Below are positions 51,670 through 59,826 of a stretch of 64,000 bases of DNA, in pieces. Both the position numbers and the translations under genes were made by a program. The stretch covers positions 62,001 through 126,000 of the forward strand of contig NZ_BMIL01000002.1 of the NCBI RefSeq assembly GCF_014642175.1, given 5' to 3'. The notes beneath the pieces were generated by a model. The model was given only the letters and a program-made list of their open reading frames with translations, made no database searches and was not told the DNA's origin. This DNA comes from Pedobacter quisquiliarum. Its GTDB lineage: Bacteria > Bacteroidota > Bacteroidia > Sphingobacteriales > Sphingobacteriaceae. Each line of letters opens with the position of its first letter. The first letter of the stretch is position 1.

Positions 51670-52614
51670 TTAAGACTTGCCTGCCAGTAGTTTACGATCA
51701 AGATTAAGATGGCGACCTAGCATTTCGGAGAACATTTTCGCGCCTGTGGCGTTCAAATGCGTCTGATCATAGTAGTAGGACACGTTCCGGAACTCCGGAC
51801 GGAAGCTTACATCAATAAAGTTGAAACCATGCGCCTGGGTGATGACTTTGATCCTTTCTACCGATGTATTGGTCTGTTTCAGGGTGGTTGGGGAAATGAC
51901 AACATGTACCTGAATGTTGTTTTTCTTCGCGTTTTCCAGAAAGTTGTGGAAGGTTTTCACCAGTAAGGGGTCTTCCTCATAATTGCTGTTGCGCTCATTT
52001 ACAATGTGGTCTGTCACCTTCACACCTTTTCTCGCCTGAAAACCTTTAGCTGCATCCAAATCACTCTTGCCGCTGTCGTTTGTAAGCAAAGTATATACTG
52101 CGGAATTGAATTTATAGGTCCTGAACAGCTTGGACATGATAAGTTCCTTCGGACTTACCGCCTGAATCCGTTCTTCAATAGCCGACAGATGGTCGAACTT
52201 CAGCAATGCATTAACCATACTTTTCTGGCCACGTTCCCGCTCCGTTTTCGCAAATTCCACTGGTGAGATATCCAGAATAACCATCTTTGGTTTATGGAAG
52301 GTAAGCACCTGGGCAAAAACCGCGTCGGAATAAAGCAAGGTATTCCCAAGCTTGCCGACATTGAAGGCAGACATCTGCAGCGAGTCTGCAAGTACCGCAG
52401 GATCGTAATGGCGCACCGCCCTTGAGCTTCCAAAGATCAGCACGTCTTCATCCACCTGCTTTAATGCATAGCTGATCTCATGATACTCACCCTTCTTCTG
52501 TTTCAAAAACAGCTTCTCCAGTAAATACCCGGCCACCTGATCAGCAGCCACAAACATCACCAGCAGCATAATGCCGCTATACAGAACCGATTTTAAATCT
52601 GCTTTAGTGGCCAT
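51670..52614 (-). CDS. Membrane-anchored SGNH-like protein of the MBOAT cassette
   Basis: A 314-residue protein with one N-terminal membrane helix (about residues 10-32), then an SGNH-like domain with FGSSRAVRHYDP (block I) and, near the end, DQTHLNATGAKMFS with the Asp-x-x-His pair. It resembles the AlgX/AlgJ-like partners of MBOAT acyltransferases that acetylate glycans in the periplasm. It starts 3 bp after the MBOAT gene stop, so the two are coupled. Confidence 0.82.
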   Translation of the reverse strand: MATKADLKSVLYSGIMLLVMFVAADQVAGYLLEKLFLKQKKGEYHEISYALKQVDEDVLIFGSSRAVRHYDPAVLADSLQMSAFNVGKLGNTLLYSDAVFAQVLTFHKPKMVILDISPVEFAKTERERGQKSMVNALLKFDHLSAIEERIQAVSPKELIMSKLFRTYKFNSAVYTLLTNDSGKSDLDAAKGFQARKGVKVTDHIVNERNSNYEEDPLLVKTFHNFLENAKKNNIQVHVVISPTTLKQTNTSVERIKVITQAHGFNFIDVSFRPEFRNVSYYYDQTHLNATGAKMFSEMLGRHLNLDRKLLAGKS

Positions 52615-52617
52615 AAC

Positions 52618-54048
52618 TTAAAACTGGAAATAGATAAATTGTGAATAATTAAGTACCCCGAACAAGAAGATCATCAGCACCACGGCAACATAGGTTGCAT
52701 GTCTAACAATCTTGTAAGGATTGTTAAACAGGGAGAACTTACCTTCTGGGTAGTATTCCTGGTAAATCTCGACCATAAACAGGATAGCGATCACCATAAT
52801 AGAATAGTACATATTGGATTTGGGACCGATAAACAATCCGCCACCTTTCCAGGTCAACACATCCCTGCAGATGTTCAGCGCCTGCTCAATGGATGTGGAG
52901 CGAAAGAAGATCCGCGCGAAGGAAACCAACAGGAAAGTCATCCCGATGTGGTAGATACTACCAATAAATCCAAGATCTACATTAAGTATCGGCACCTTCT
53001 TCTTGAAATTGTCGATGATCATACCCACCACATAGAACGATCCGTGTAATACACCCCAAAGGATGAAGGTCCAGCTTGCACCATGCCATAAGCCACTCAG
53101 CACAAAAATCACGAAAATGTTCCTGTAGAACAGCAGCTGTGAAACGCGGTTACCACCCATAGGCTTGTACACGTAGTCTCTGAACCAGGTGCTGAGCGAG
53201 ATGTGCCAGCGCTGCCAGAACTCTTTGATCGACTTCGCAAAATAAGGGCGCCTGAAGTTGATCATCAAATCGTAGCCCATAATCTTCGCTGCACCTCTGG
53301 CAATGTCCGTATAACCCGAGAAATCACAGTAAATCTGTATGGAGAAGAAAAAGCTAGCCAGCAATAAGGAAGCGGCACTATGTTTATCGGAGTTGTTATA
53401 GACCGCATCCACATAAGTCGCCAAACGATCCGCAACCACCACCTTCTTAAAGAAGCCCCACAGCATCAGGTGCATACCTGCCCGCAGGTTTTCATAGCTG
53501 AAGTACTTCTTCTCGTGAAACTGCGGCAGGATGTTCTGCGGCCGCTCAATGGGGCCTGCAACCAGCTGCGGATAAAACATCACATATAAAGCATAGATCC
53601 CGAAATGACGCTCCGGCTTCTGATTGCCACGGTACACTTCTATGGTGTAACTCATGGCCTGAAAGGTGTGAAAGGACAGACCGATGGGCAGGAGAATCGT
53701 TAAATAAGGTATATGGTTGCTGTAATTGAAACTCCCGAGCAGCGCAGTGAGGTTATCATTCAGAAAGTTGTAATACTTGAAGAACACCAATACACCGAGG
53801 TTTGCGACGAGGCTGAGCACGAGATACAGCTTTCGGGTTTTCCCCTTCGCATTCTCAATTAAGATCCCCGCAAAGTAATCTACAATAATGGTAAAACCCA
53901 GGATGAGCAGGTATACCGGAACGAAGGTCATGTAGAAGTAACAGCTTGCCAGCAAGAGCAGCTTCCAACGATGTTTGTCGGCCAGCAAAAAGTACGCAGG
54001 CGTAACGATTGCAAAGAAGATTACAAAATGTATTGAATTAAATAACAT
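52618..54048 (-). CDS. MBOAT family O-acyltransferase (AlgI/DltB-like)
   Basis: A 476-residue inner-membrane protein with ten or more helices. The MBOAT signatures are YPQLVAGPIERPQNILPQ, FWQRWHISLSTWFRDYVYKPMGGNR, and the catalytic His in SGLWHGASWTFILWG. AlgI-like MBOATs carry acyl groups across the membrane for O-acylation of polysaccharides or D-alanylation-type modification. First gene of a cassette with two SGNH-type proteins, which fits AlgI-AlgJ/X-type glycan acetylation. The donor and target are unknown. Confidence 0.92.
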   Translation of the reverse strand: MLFNSIHFVIFFAIVTPAYFLLADKHRWKLLLLASCYFYMTFVPVYLLILGFTIIVDYFAGILIENAKGKTRKLYLVLSLVANLGVLVFFKYYNFLNDNLTALLGSFNYSNHIPYLTILLPIGLSFHTFQAMSYTIEVYRGNQKPERHFGIYALYVMFYPQLVAGPIERPQNILPQFHEKKYFSYENLRAGMHLMLWGFFKKVVVADRLATYVDAVYNNSDKHSAASLLLASFFFSIQIYCDFSGYTDIARGAAKIMGYDLMINFRRPYFAKSIKEFWQRWHISLSTWFRDYVYKPMGGNRVSQLLFYRNIFVIFVLSGLWHGASWTFILWGVLHGSFYVVGMIIDNFKKKVPILNVDLGFIGSIYHIGMTFLLVSFARIFFRSTSIEQALNICRDVLTWKGGGLFIGPKSNMYYSIMVIAILFMVEIYQEYYPEGKFSLFNNPYKIVRHATYVAVVLMIFLFGVLNYSQFIYFQF

Positions 54049-54379
54049 ACGCCGGTGATGTAATTGAGACGCTTTTTGGCGCTACTGAAGCCATAGGTAA
54101 ATAGGGTAGAATGATAGGGCAAGATGCACAGATTGTTACACTCAAAAAACAACATTATACAAATTTGGCTACACAATTAACTGTGAATCTTTCTCACTCT
54201 AATATTTTATAACCTGCGATAATGTTGATTAGTAATAGTTAAATAATTGATAAGGGTTTGCTTAGGTTCAGACCTAACAAACCCCAAAAAACCCTAACAG
54301 AAGCATCCTTAAACCGCCTAACAGATTTAAATCGAAACTATTTAAAAGCAACGTTGTTAATTTTGAAAACCCTTATACT
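54049..54379. other. Divergent intergenic region with a palindrome and CCTAACA repeats
   Basis: This 331-bp gap separates the MBOAT cassette from ytxH and has no coding sequence I can support. It holds a 13-bp stem (54254-54284) with one bulged C, and three direct copies of CCTAACA at 54274, 54293 and 54317 ending about 40 bp before the ytxH promoter candidate. See findings. Confidence 0.5.
54358..54365 (+). promoter_or_regulatory. Candidate -7 element for the ytxH gene
   Basis: TAATTTTG matches TAnnTTTG, 14 bases before the ATG at 54380. No good -33 partner was found, which would fit a promoter needing an activator. Confidence 0.45.
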
Positions 54380-54652
54380 ATGACAAAAGAAACGAAAATC
54401 ATCGCGGGAGTACTGGCAGGAGCTGCCTTAGGTGCCGCCATAGCACTTATCTTATCTTCAGATAAAACAGACGATCTTAAAAACGACGTAACAGATTGGT
54501 TAACGGACTTACTGGATTCGTCTAAAGACAAGTTTGCAAGTGTATCTGATTCTGTAAAGGATACAGTAGCACATGCAAAAGATTCCATTTCTCATGCAAA
54601 AGAATCCGCAACGGATGCTGTTAAAGATTCCATCTCTAAAGTAAAGGGATAG
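54380..54652 (+). CDS. YtxH domain protein
   Basis: A 90-residue small protein with one N-terminal hydrophobic helix (about 7-27, IIAGVLAGAALGAAIALIL) and an amphipathic helical tail rich in Lys, Asp and Ser. The tail repeats DSI/DSV-x-x-AK patterns like those of stress-related LEA/YtxH proteins. YtxH proteins are membrane-anchored and often induced by envelope or osmotic stress. It is 7 bp before the metallohydrolase gene; function inferred only from family. Confidence 0.85.
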   Translation: MTKETKIIAGVLAGAALGAAIALILSSDKTDDLKNDVTDWLTDLLDSSKDKFASVSDSVKDTVAHAKDSISHAKESATDAVKDSISKVKG

Positions 54653-54659
54653 GAATAGA

Positions 54660-56057
54660 ATGAAGATCACATTTCATGGTGCTGCGCGCGCCGTAACCGG
54701 CAGCAAGCACCTTATTACGCTCACTAATGGCACACAGGTGTTGTTAGACTGCGGACTATTTCAGGGGATGGGCGAGGTAACGGACAAACTGAACGGCTAC
54801 TTCGGCTTCAACCCTGAAAAAATAGACTACATGGTGCTCTCACACGCGCACATTGATCACGTTGGATTACTGCCACGACTGGCGAAGGAAGGCTTCGATG
54901 GCAATATCTATGCAACCGCAGCCACCATGGATCTGGCCAGAATCCTCTTGATGGATTCTTCCAAAATTCAGGCACAGGATGCTGAATACCTCTCCGCCTC
55001 GGGCAAAAGTGACGACGGCGATGATGCGCTCTACAATGAAGATGATGTGATCAAAGCCCTTGGCCAGTTCAAAGTTGTTGATTACAATGAAGAGGTGGAA
55101 ATTGATCCGAGAATACGGATCATGCTTACCGACGCAGGCCACGTAATCGGTAGTGCCGCAGTACACCTGACCATCATAGACGATGGTAAAGAATACAAAA
55201 TTACCTTCAGCGGTGATGTGGGCCGCTATTCTGACCTCCTACTGAAAAGCCCGCAAACTTTCCCCCAGGCCGACTACATCATTATGGAGTCTACTTACGG
55301 CGATTCGCTGCATAAAGACCTGGAACCAGTTGAGAACCGCCTTTTGGAGATCATCAACAATACCTGCGTCATCAGAGGTGGCAAGGTGGTGATCCCTGCA
55401 TTCAGCGTGGGTAGAACACAAGAACTTTTATACGCCTTAAACAGCCTTGAACTGAAGCATAAACTGCCGGACGTCGCCTATTACGTAGATAGTCCGCTCT
55501 CCCTTCAGGCCACTACCGTAATCAAAAACCACCCTGAAGTTTATAACAATGGAGTGAAAGAGGTTATGAAGGTTGATGAAGATCCTTTCCATTTCAAAGG
55601 ACTTAAGTTTATTGAAAGCGTGGAGGAATCCAGAGCTTTGGTGGATGATCCTCGGCCCTGCGTAATCATTTCCGCATCCGGTATGGCCGACAGCGGAAGG
55701 GTTCGGCACCACATCAGAAACATCATCACCAATCAGAAGAACACCATCCTGATGGTGGGTTATTGTGAACCGAAATCACTTGGCGGCCGACTTATTGCTG
55801 GTCAGCCTGTGGTGGAGATTTTCCGTGAAGAGTTTACCGTAGCTGCTGAAGTACTTGCAGTGAAATCCATGAGCGCCCATGGCGATTATGAAGATTTACT
55901 GCACTTCCTAAGTTGTCAGGATCCGGCCCAGGTAAAAAAGGTGTTCCTGGTACATGGCGAATACGAAGTACAGCAGGCTTTTGCAAAGAGAATCCAGGAG
56001 AAAGGCTTTGCATCGGTTGAAATTCCGGAATACCACCAGGAATTTGAACTTGAATAA
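54660..56057 (+). CDS. Beta-CASP metallo-beta-lactamase-fold hydrolase (possible RNase)
   Basis: A 465-residue protein with the MBL motif SHAHIDHVG (His-x-His-x-Asp-His at 62-67), the beta-CASP insertion and the late SAHGDYEDL (motif C). C-terminal RMMBL-like residues are present. Members are mostly ribonucleases (YSH1/RNase J-like). Substrate and partner are unknown. It is preceded by the ytxH gene and followed 5 bp later by an MscS-type channel gene, so the three may be one transcript. Confidence 0.9.
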   Translation: MKITFHGAARAVTGSKHLITLTNGTQVLLDCGLFQGMGEVTDKLNGYFGFNPEKIDYMVLSHAHIDHVGLLPRLAKEGFDGNIYATAATMDLARILLMDSSKIQAQDAEYLSASGKSDDGDDALYNEDDVIKALGQFKVVDYNEEVEIDPRIRIMLTDAGHVIGSAAVHLTIIDDGKEYKITFSGDVGRYSDLLLKSPQTFPQADYIIMESTYGDSLHKDLEPVENRLLEIINNTCVIRGGKVVIPAFSVGRTQELLYALNSLELKHKLPDVAYYVDSPLSLQATTVIKNHPEVYNNGVKEVMKVDEDPFHFKGLKFIESVEESRALVDDPRPCVIISASGMADSGRVRHHIRNIITNQKNTILMVGYCEPKSLGGRLIAGQPVVEIFREEFTVAAEVLAVKSMSAHGDYEDLLHFLSCQDPAQVKKVFLVHGEYEVQQAFAKRIQEKGFASVEIPEYHQEFELE

Positions 56058-56062
56058 CCAGA

Positions 56063-57130
56063 ATGGATGAAATAAAAGAAGCTTTAGCATACCAATTTCC
56101 AGAGTTTATACACAACCTCATTATTGCAGTGCTTGCATTATTGACGGGCTATATTATAAAAGTTATTTTATGGCAGGTCTTTTATGTAAGCACTAAAATA
56201 TGGGATAGCTTTGTCGTAAAAGCCATCACAAAAAGGCTAAATAAGCCGTTTACCTTTTTCTTTCCACTGTTCATCCTGAACATTGCCACGGGCTTTATGA
56301 ATCTGGACCCGGCGGTTAGGTTTGAATTCAAGCGAATTATCGGCATCTGCATTGCAGTGGTTTTTGCCTTCATTCTGATCAACATCATTAAGGTACTCGA
56401 GGATTATTTCTACCACCGCTTCGATCTAAGCAAAGAAAACAACCTCAAAGAACGGAAGCTGAAGACGCAGCTGCAGTTCATCCGAAAGTTTGTAATTTCG
56501 CTCATTGTTTTCTTTACAGTCGCCATTATCCTGCTGAGTTTTGAAAGCATGCGCCGCATCGGTGCAGGGCTGCTTACTGGCGTTGGTGTAGGTGGTATCA
56601 TCATCGGTTTTGCTGCGCAGAAATCCCTGGGCAGCCTGCTTGCCGGTTTTCAGATTGCATTTACCCAGCCCATCCGGATAGACGATGTACTCATCGTTGA
56701 AGGCGAATGGGGCCGGGTAGAAGAAATTACGCTGACCTATGTTGTGGTCAGCATTTGGGATCAGCGAAGGCTGATCTTACCCATAACCTACTTCATTGAA
56801 AAACCTTTTCAGAACTGGACGCGGGTATCTTCGGATCTGTTGGGAACCGTCTTCCTGAACCTCGATTACAGCACCCCCATCCCACCACTGCGTGAAGAAT
56901 TTACCCGCCTGCTGGAGGAAAACCCTTTATGGGATAAACGCGTCAATGTGGTACAGGTAACGGATAGTAAAGCATCCGTGGTGGAAGTGCGCTTCCTGAT
57001 GAGCGCCAGGAATTCTTCAGAAGCATTCGATCTGCGCTGCTACATCCGTGAAAACATGATCGCCTTTGTGCGTGACAATTACCCTTCAGGCCTGCCGAAG
57101 GCACGTGTAGAGTTTCAGAACACACCGTAA
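56063..57130 (+). CDS. MscS-type mechanosensitive ion channel
   Basis: A 355-residue inner-membrane protein with about four to five helices followed by the MscS pore and beta domain: GVGVGGIIIGFAAQKSLGSLLAGFQIAFTQPIRIDD is the pore-helix and TM3b region, then VVEGEWGRVEEITLTYVVV. MscS channels release solutes during sudden dilution. The arrangement with a YtxH stress protein fits osmotic protection. Confidence 0.92.
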   Translation: MDEIKEALAYQFPEFIHNLIIAVLALLTGYIIKVILWQVFYVSTKIWDSFVVKAITKRLNKPFTFFFPLFILNIATGFMNLDPAVRFEFKRIIGICIAVVFAFILINIIKVLEDYFYHRFDLSKENNLKERKLKTQLQFIRKFVISLIVFFTVAIILLSFESMRRIGAGLLTGVGVGGIIIGFAAQKSLGSLLAGFQIAFTQPIRIDDVLIVEGEWGRVEEITLTYVVVSIWDQRRLILPITYFIEKPFQNWTRVSSDLLGTVFLNLDYSTPIPPLREEFTRLLEENPLWDKRVNVVQVTDSKASVVEVRFLMSARNSSEAFDLRCYIRENMIAFVRDNYPSGLPKARVEFQNTP

Positions 57131-57148
57131 AAGCGTAATTTTGGCAGC

Positions 57149-57850
57149 ATGGACGTATTTGGACAAGCGCTAACCGATCAGTTTAAACATGGCAAAGCGG
57201 ACACGCTGCATCTTTACACCTCTTTAGGTGACCTGGAAGAAATGCCTTTAGACCTGTTCTTCCGCTCAGAAGCGGACATGCCAGAACTGGAAACCTACGC
57301 ACTGGAGCTGTGTAAAGGCAAAGTACTGGACATCGGCGCGGGCGTTGGCAGCCATGCCCTGGTACTCCAGGAAAGATCCTTTGACGTAACCGCTTTAGAC
57401 ATCTCCCCTGCAGCCTGCGAAATCATGCGGGAACGTGGCGTTAAGAACATCCTTTGCGGTGCCATCGGCGATTTACAACTGGAAAAATACGACACCCTGC
57501 TCCTGCTCATGAACGGCATCGGCGTGTTCGGGAAACTTCATGGCTTTGCCGCATTTCTGGAACGTGCAAAGGGATTGATCAATCCAGGTGGACAGCTTCT
57601 TTTTGATTCTTCAGACATTACCTATGCGTACGATGATACCGAGCTTCCCACCACGCATTACTTTGGCGAGGTCTCCTACCAGTACGAGTACAAGGGCGTA
57701 AAGGGCGAGTGGTTCAATTGGATGTTCATCGATCAGGCGACGCTGATTTCGACGGCATACCAGGCTGGCTGGACCTGTGAAATCTTGTATGTCGATGAAA
57801 ATGATCAGTACCTGGCTAGGCTTTTTCTGCCCAGATCATTGCAATATTAA
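57149..57850 (+). CDS. Class I SAM-dependent methyltransferase
   Basis: A 233-residue methyltransferase with the Rossmann motif I VLDIGAGVGSHALVL, motif II VTALDISPAAC, and LLLMNGIGVFGKL in motif IV position. Substrate not evident. The last 35 bp overlap the end of pepT on the other strand. It lies 18 bp after the channel gene and could share its transcript. Confidence 0.88.
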   Translation: MDVFGQALTDQFKHGKADTLHLYTSLGDLEEMPLDLFFRSEADMPELETYALELCKGKVLDIGAGVGSHALVLQERSFDVTALDISPAACEIMRERGVKNILCGAIGDLQLEKYDTLLLLMNGIGVFGKLHGFAAFLERAKGLINPGGQLLFDSSDITYAYDDTELPTTHYFGEVSYQYEYKGVKGEWFNWMFIDQATLISTAYQAGWTCEILYVDENDQYLARLFLPRSLQY

Positions 57851-59069
57851 TGATCGTCTGAACGGACTTTTCCATATCCTGCACAGAAACCCATTCCTGC
57901 TTACCATGAAAAGCATGTTCCCCCGCGAAGATGTTTGGACAAGGCAGCCCCATAAGAGATAACCTCGAACCATCGGTACCACCACGAATGCTCTGGCGCT
58001 TCGGCGTTAAACCGGCACGTTCAATAGCCAGAATGCCATATTCCATGACTTGCGGGTGCGCCTCCAGCACCTTCTTCATGTTTCTGTATTGCGCAGAAAT
58101 GCAAAGTTTATAAGATGCTTCAGGGTAATTGCGCATCACAGCTTTAACTGTAGACTCCAGTGTTGCGCCATGTTCGGCAAGTTTAGCATCATCAAAATCG
58201 CGCAGAATAAACTCCACCATGGTTTCTTCCACGTTGCCGGCAATATCCACCGGGTGAATAAAACCTTCCTTATGCGCGGTAGACTCCGGTGAAAGCTGAT
58301 CTTTCGGTAAAGCGCTGATGATTTCCGCGGCAATCTTCATTGCACTCTGCATCTTGCCCTTCGCAAAGCCGGGGTGTGCACTTACGCCGTAGATGGTCAG
58401 CATTGCTCCATCTGCAGAAAAAGTCTCATCTTCAATGGAGCCACAGGTCTCCCCGTCGACAGTATAGGCATATTGTGCCCCAAGTTTCTCCAGATTTACA
58501 TTATCTACACCACGGCCGATTTCCTCATCAGGGGTAAAAAGGATCTTGATTTCGCCATGCTCAATTTCAGAATGCGCAACCAGGAATGCCGCGGCCTCCA
58601 TGATCTCTGCTACACCGGCTTTATTATCCGCACCCAGCAAGGTTGTGCCACTGGCAGTAATGATGTCGTTGCCAATCTGGTTCTTCAGGTCCGGATGTTC
58701 CATCATCTTAAGCACGACGGTCGGATCATCAGGCAGCACAAGGTCCTGTCCCTGGTACTTTCGATGGATAATTGGCTTCACATCCAGGCCACTACAATCC
58801 GGCGAGGTATCCATGTGTGAGCAGAAACAAATCACCGGCACCTGCTTGTTGGTTGTTGCCGGGATGCATGCATAAACGTAGCCAAATTCATCAAGTTCTG
58901 CATCGTGAATCCCCATTTCCTGTAGTTCTTCCACGAGTACTTTGGCCAGGTTCTTTTGCTTAGCTGTACTTGGGCTGGTTGTGCTGCGTGGATCAGACTG
59001 TGTATCAATCTGTGCATACTTAATGAAGCGATTTGCTAAGGATTCGGATTGATTTTGATAATTTGGCAT
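57816..59069 (-). CDS. pepT: Peptidase T (tripeptide aminopeptidase)
   Basis: M20-family dizinc aminopeptidase releasing the N-terminal residue of tripeptides. The 417-residue sequence has SHMDTSPDCSG (His85 and Asp87), GADNKAGVA (Asp148), DEEIGRG (Glu182/183) and RGGTDGSRLS (final zinc His region). A TAnnTTTG element lies 39 bases upstream. Its last codons overlap the end of the methyltransferase gene. Confidence 0.95.
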   Translation of the reverse strand: MPNYQNQSESLANRFIKYAQIDTQSDPRSTTSPSTAKQKNLAKVLVEELQEMGIHDAELDEFGYVYACIPATTNKQVPVICFCSHMDTSPDCSGLDVKPIIHRKYQGQDLVLPDDPTVVLKMMEHPDLKNQIGNDIITASGTTLLGADNKAGVAEIMEAAAFLVAHSEIEHGEIKILFTPDEEIGRGVDNVNLEKLGAQYAYTVDGETCGSIEDETFSADGAMLTIYGVSAHPGFAKGKMQSAMKIAAEIISALPKDQLSPESTAHKEGFIHPVDIAGNVEETMVEFILRDFDDAKLAEHGATLESTVKAVMRNYPEASYKLCISAQYRNMKKVLEAHPQVMEYGILAIERAGLTPKRQSIRGGTDGSRLSLMGLPCPNIFAGEHAFHGKQEWVSVQDMEKSVQTIINIAMIWAEKA

Positions 59070-59107
59070 AATTATATAGAGGGTATAGGATTAAAGCCCT
59101 TTACGAA

Positions 59108-59115
59108 CAAAACTA
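59108..59115 (-). promoter_or_regulatory. Candidate -7 element for pepT
   Basis: Minus-strand TAGTTTTG matches TAnnTTTG, 39 bases before the pepT start. No TTG at the expected spacing. Confidence 0.4.
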
Positions 59116-59127
59116 ACAATAGATCTC

Positions 59128-59820
59128 TTGAAAAGAATATATATTTTGCTATTATGTGCCCTGGCAGGATTGCAGGCAAGCGCCCAGTCTAACTTCTATA
59201 AATTGTCTGTCGGTGCTGGTGCTGGTGCAACCATTGGCTTCGGTGATTTACGGAAACAGGTGCTTTCACCGGCAGTATATGGTTCTGGCGATTTCTACTT
59301 TACGCCATATGTTTCCCTTGGCGTAGAAGGCCAGCTCGGCCGCATTAAAGGTGGCGACACCACCTCCTCATACGCGAATTTCAACAATAAATATAAAGCG
59401 GGAATGTTACAGGCTAAGGTATCTGCGGGTGCATTCATGAACCACACTTACAGACACACCACTTTAAAAAAGCTGGTGCGCGGCATTTACGTCGGTACAG
59501 GCATCGGATTACTCCGCAACAACATCACAGAGCGTTATCCTGAAGTAAATAGAAATCCAAAGATCGACCAGGGCAAACGGGCATCATGGGATGCTTTCCT
59601 CCCGCTAAATGCCGGCATCAACTATGGCATCAGTGAGAAGAACGGATACGAACGCTTTGTCATCAATGCAAACTTCCAGGGCAACTTAACCTTCGGTGAA
59701 GGCATGGACGGTTTCGACCAGAATCCATTATTCGTGAAGAATACCCACAGAGACATTTATACTTTCACTTCTATCGGTATAAAGTATAAATTTGGTCCTG
59801 TTGGATATTTTAAACGATAA
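59128..59820 (+). CDS. Predicted outer-membrane beta-barrel protein
   Basis: A 230-residue exported protein; the signal peptide ends QASAQ. The mature part has alternating hydrophobic and polar residues and aromatic strand ends (TIGFGDLRKQ, YGSGDFYFTPYVSLGVEG, YTFTSIGIKYKFG), as in small Bacteroidota barrel proteins. The start is TTG at 59128-59130; no ATG would give the signal peptide. It is 6 bp before the M14 peptidase gene and probably cotranscribed. Function unknown. Confidence 0.75.
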   Translation: MKRIYILLLCALAGLQASAQSNFYKLSVGAGAGATIGFGDLRKQVLSPAVYGSGDFYFTPYVSLGVEGQLGRIKGGDTTSSYANFNNKYKAGMLQAKVSAGAFMNHTYRHTTLKKLVRGIYVGTGIGLLRNNITERYPEVNRNPKIDQGKRASWDAFLPLNAGINYGISEKNGYERFVINANFQGNLTFGEGMDGFDQNPLFVKNTHRDIYTFTSIGIKYKFGPVGYFKR

Positions 59821-59826
59821 ATCTTT

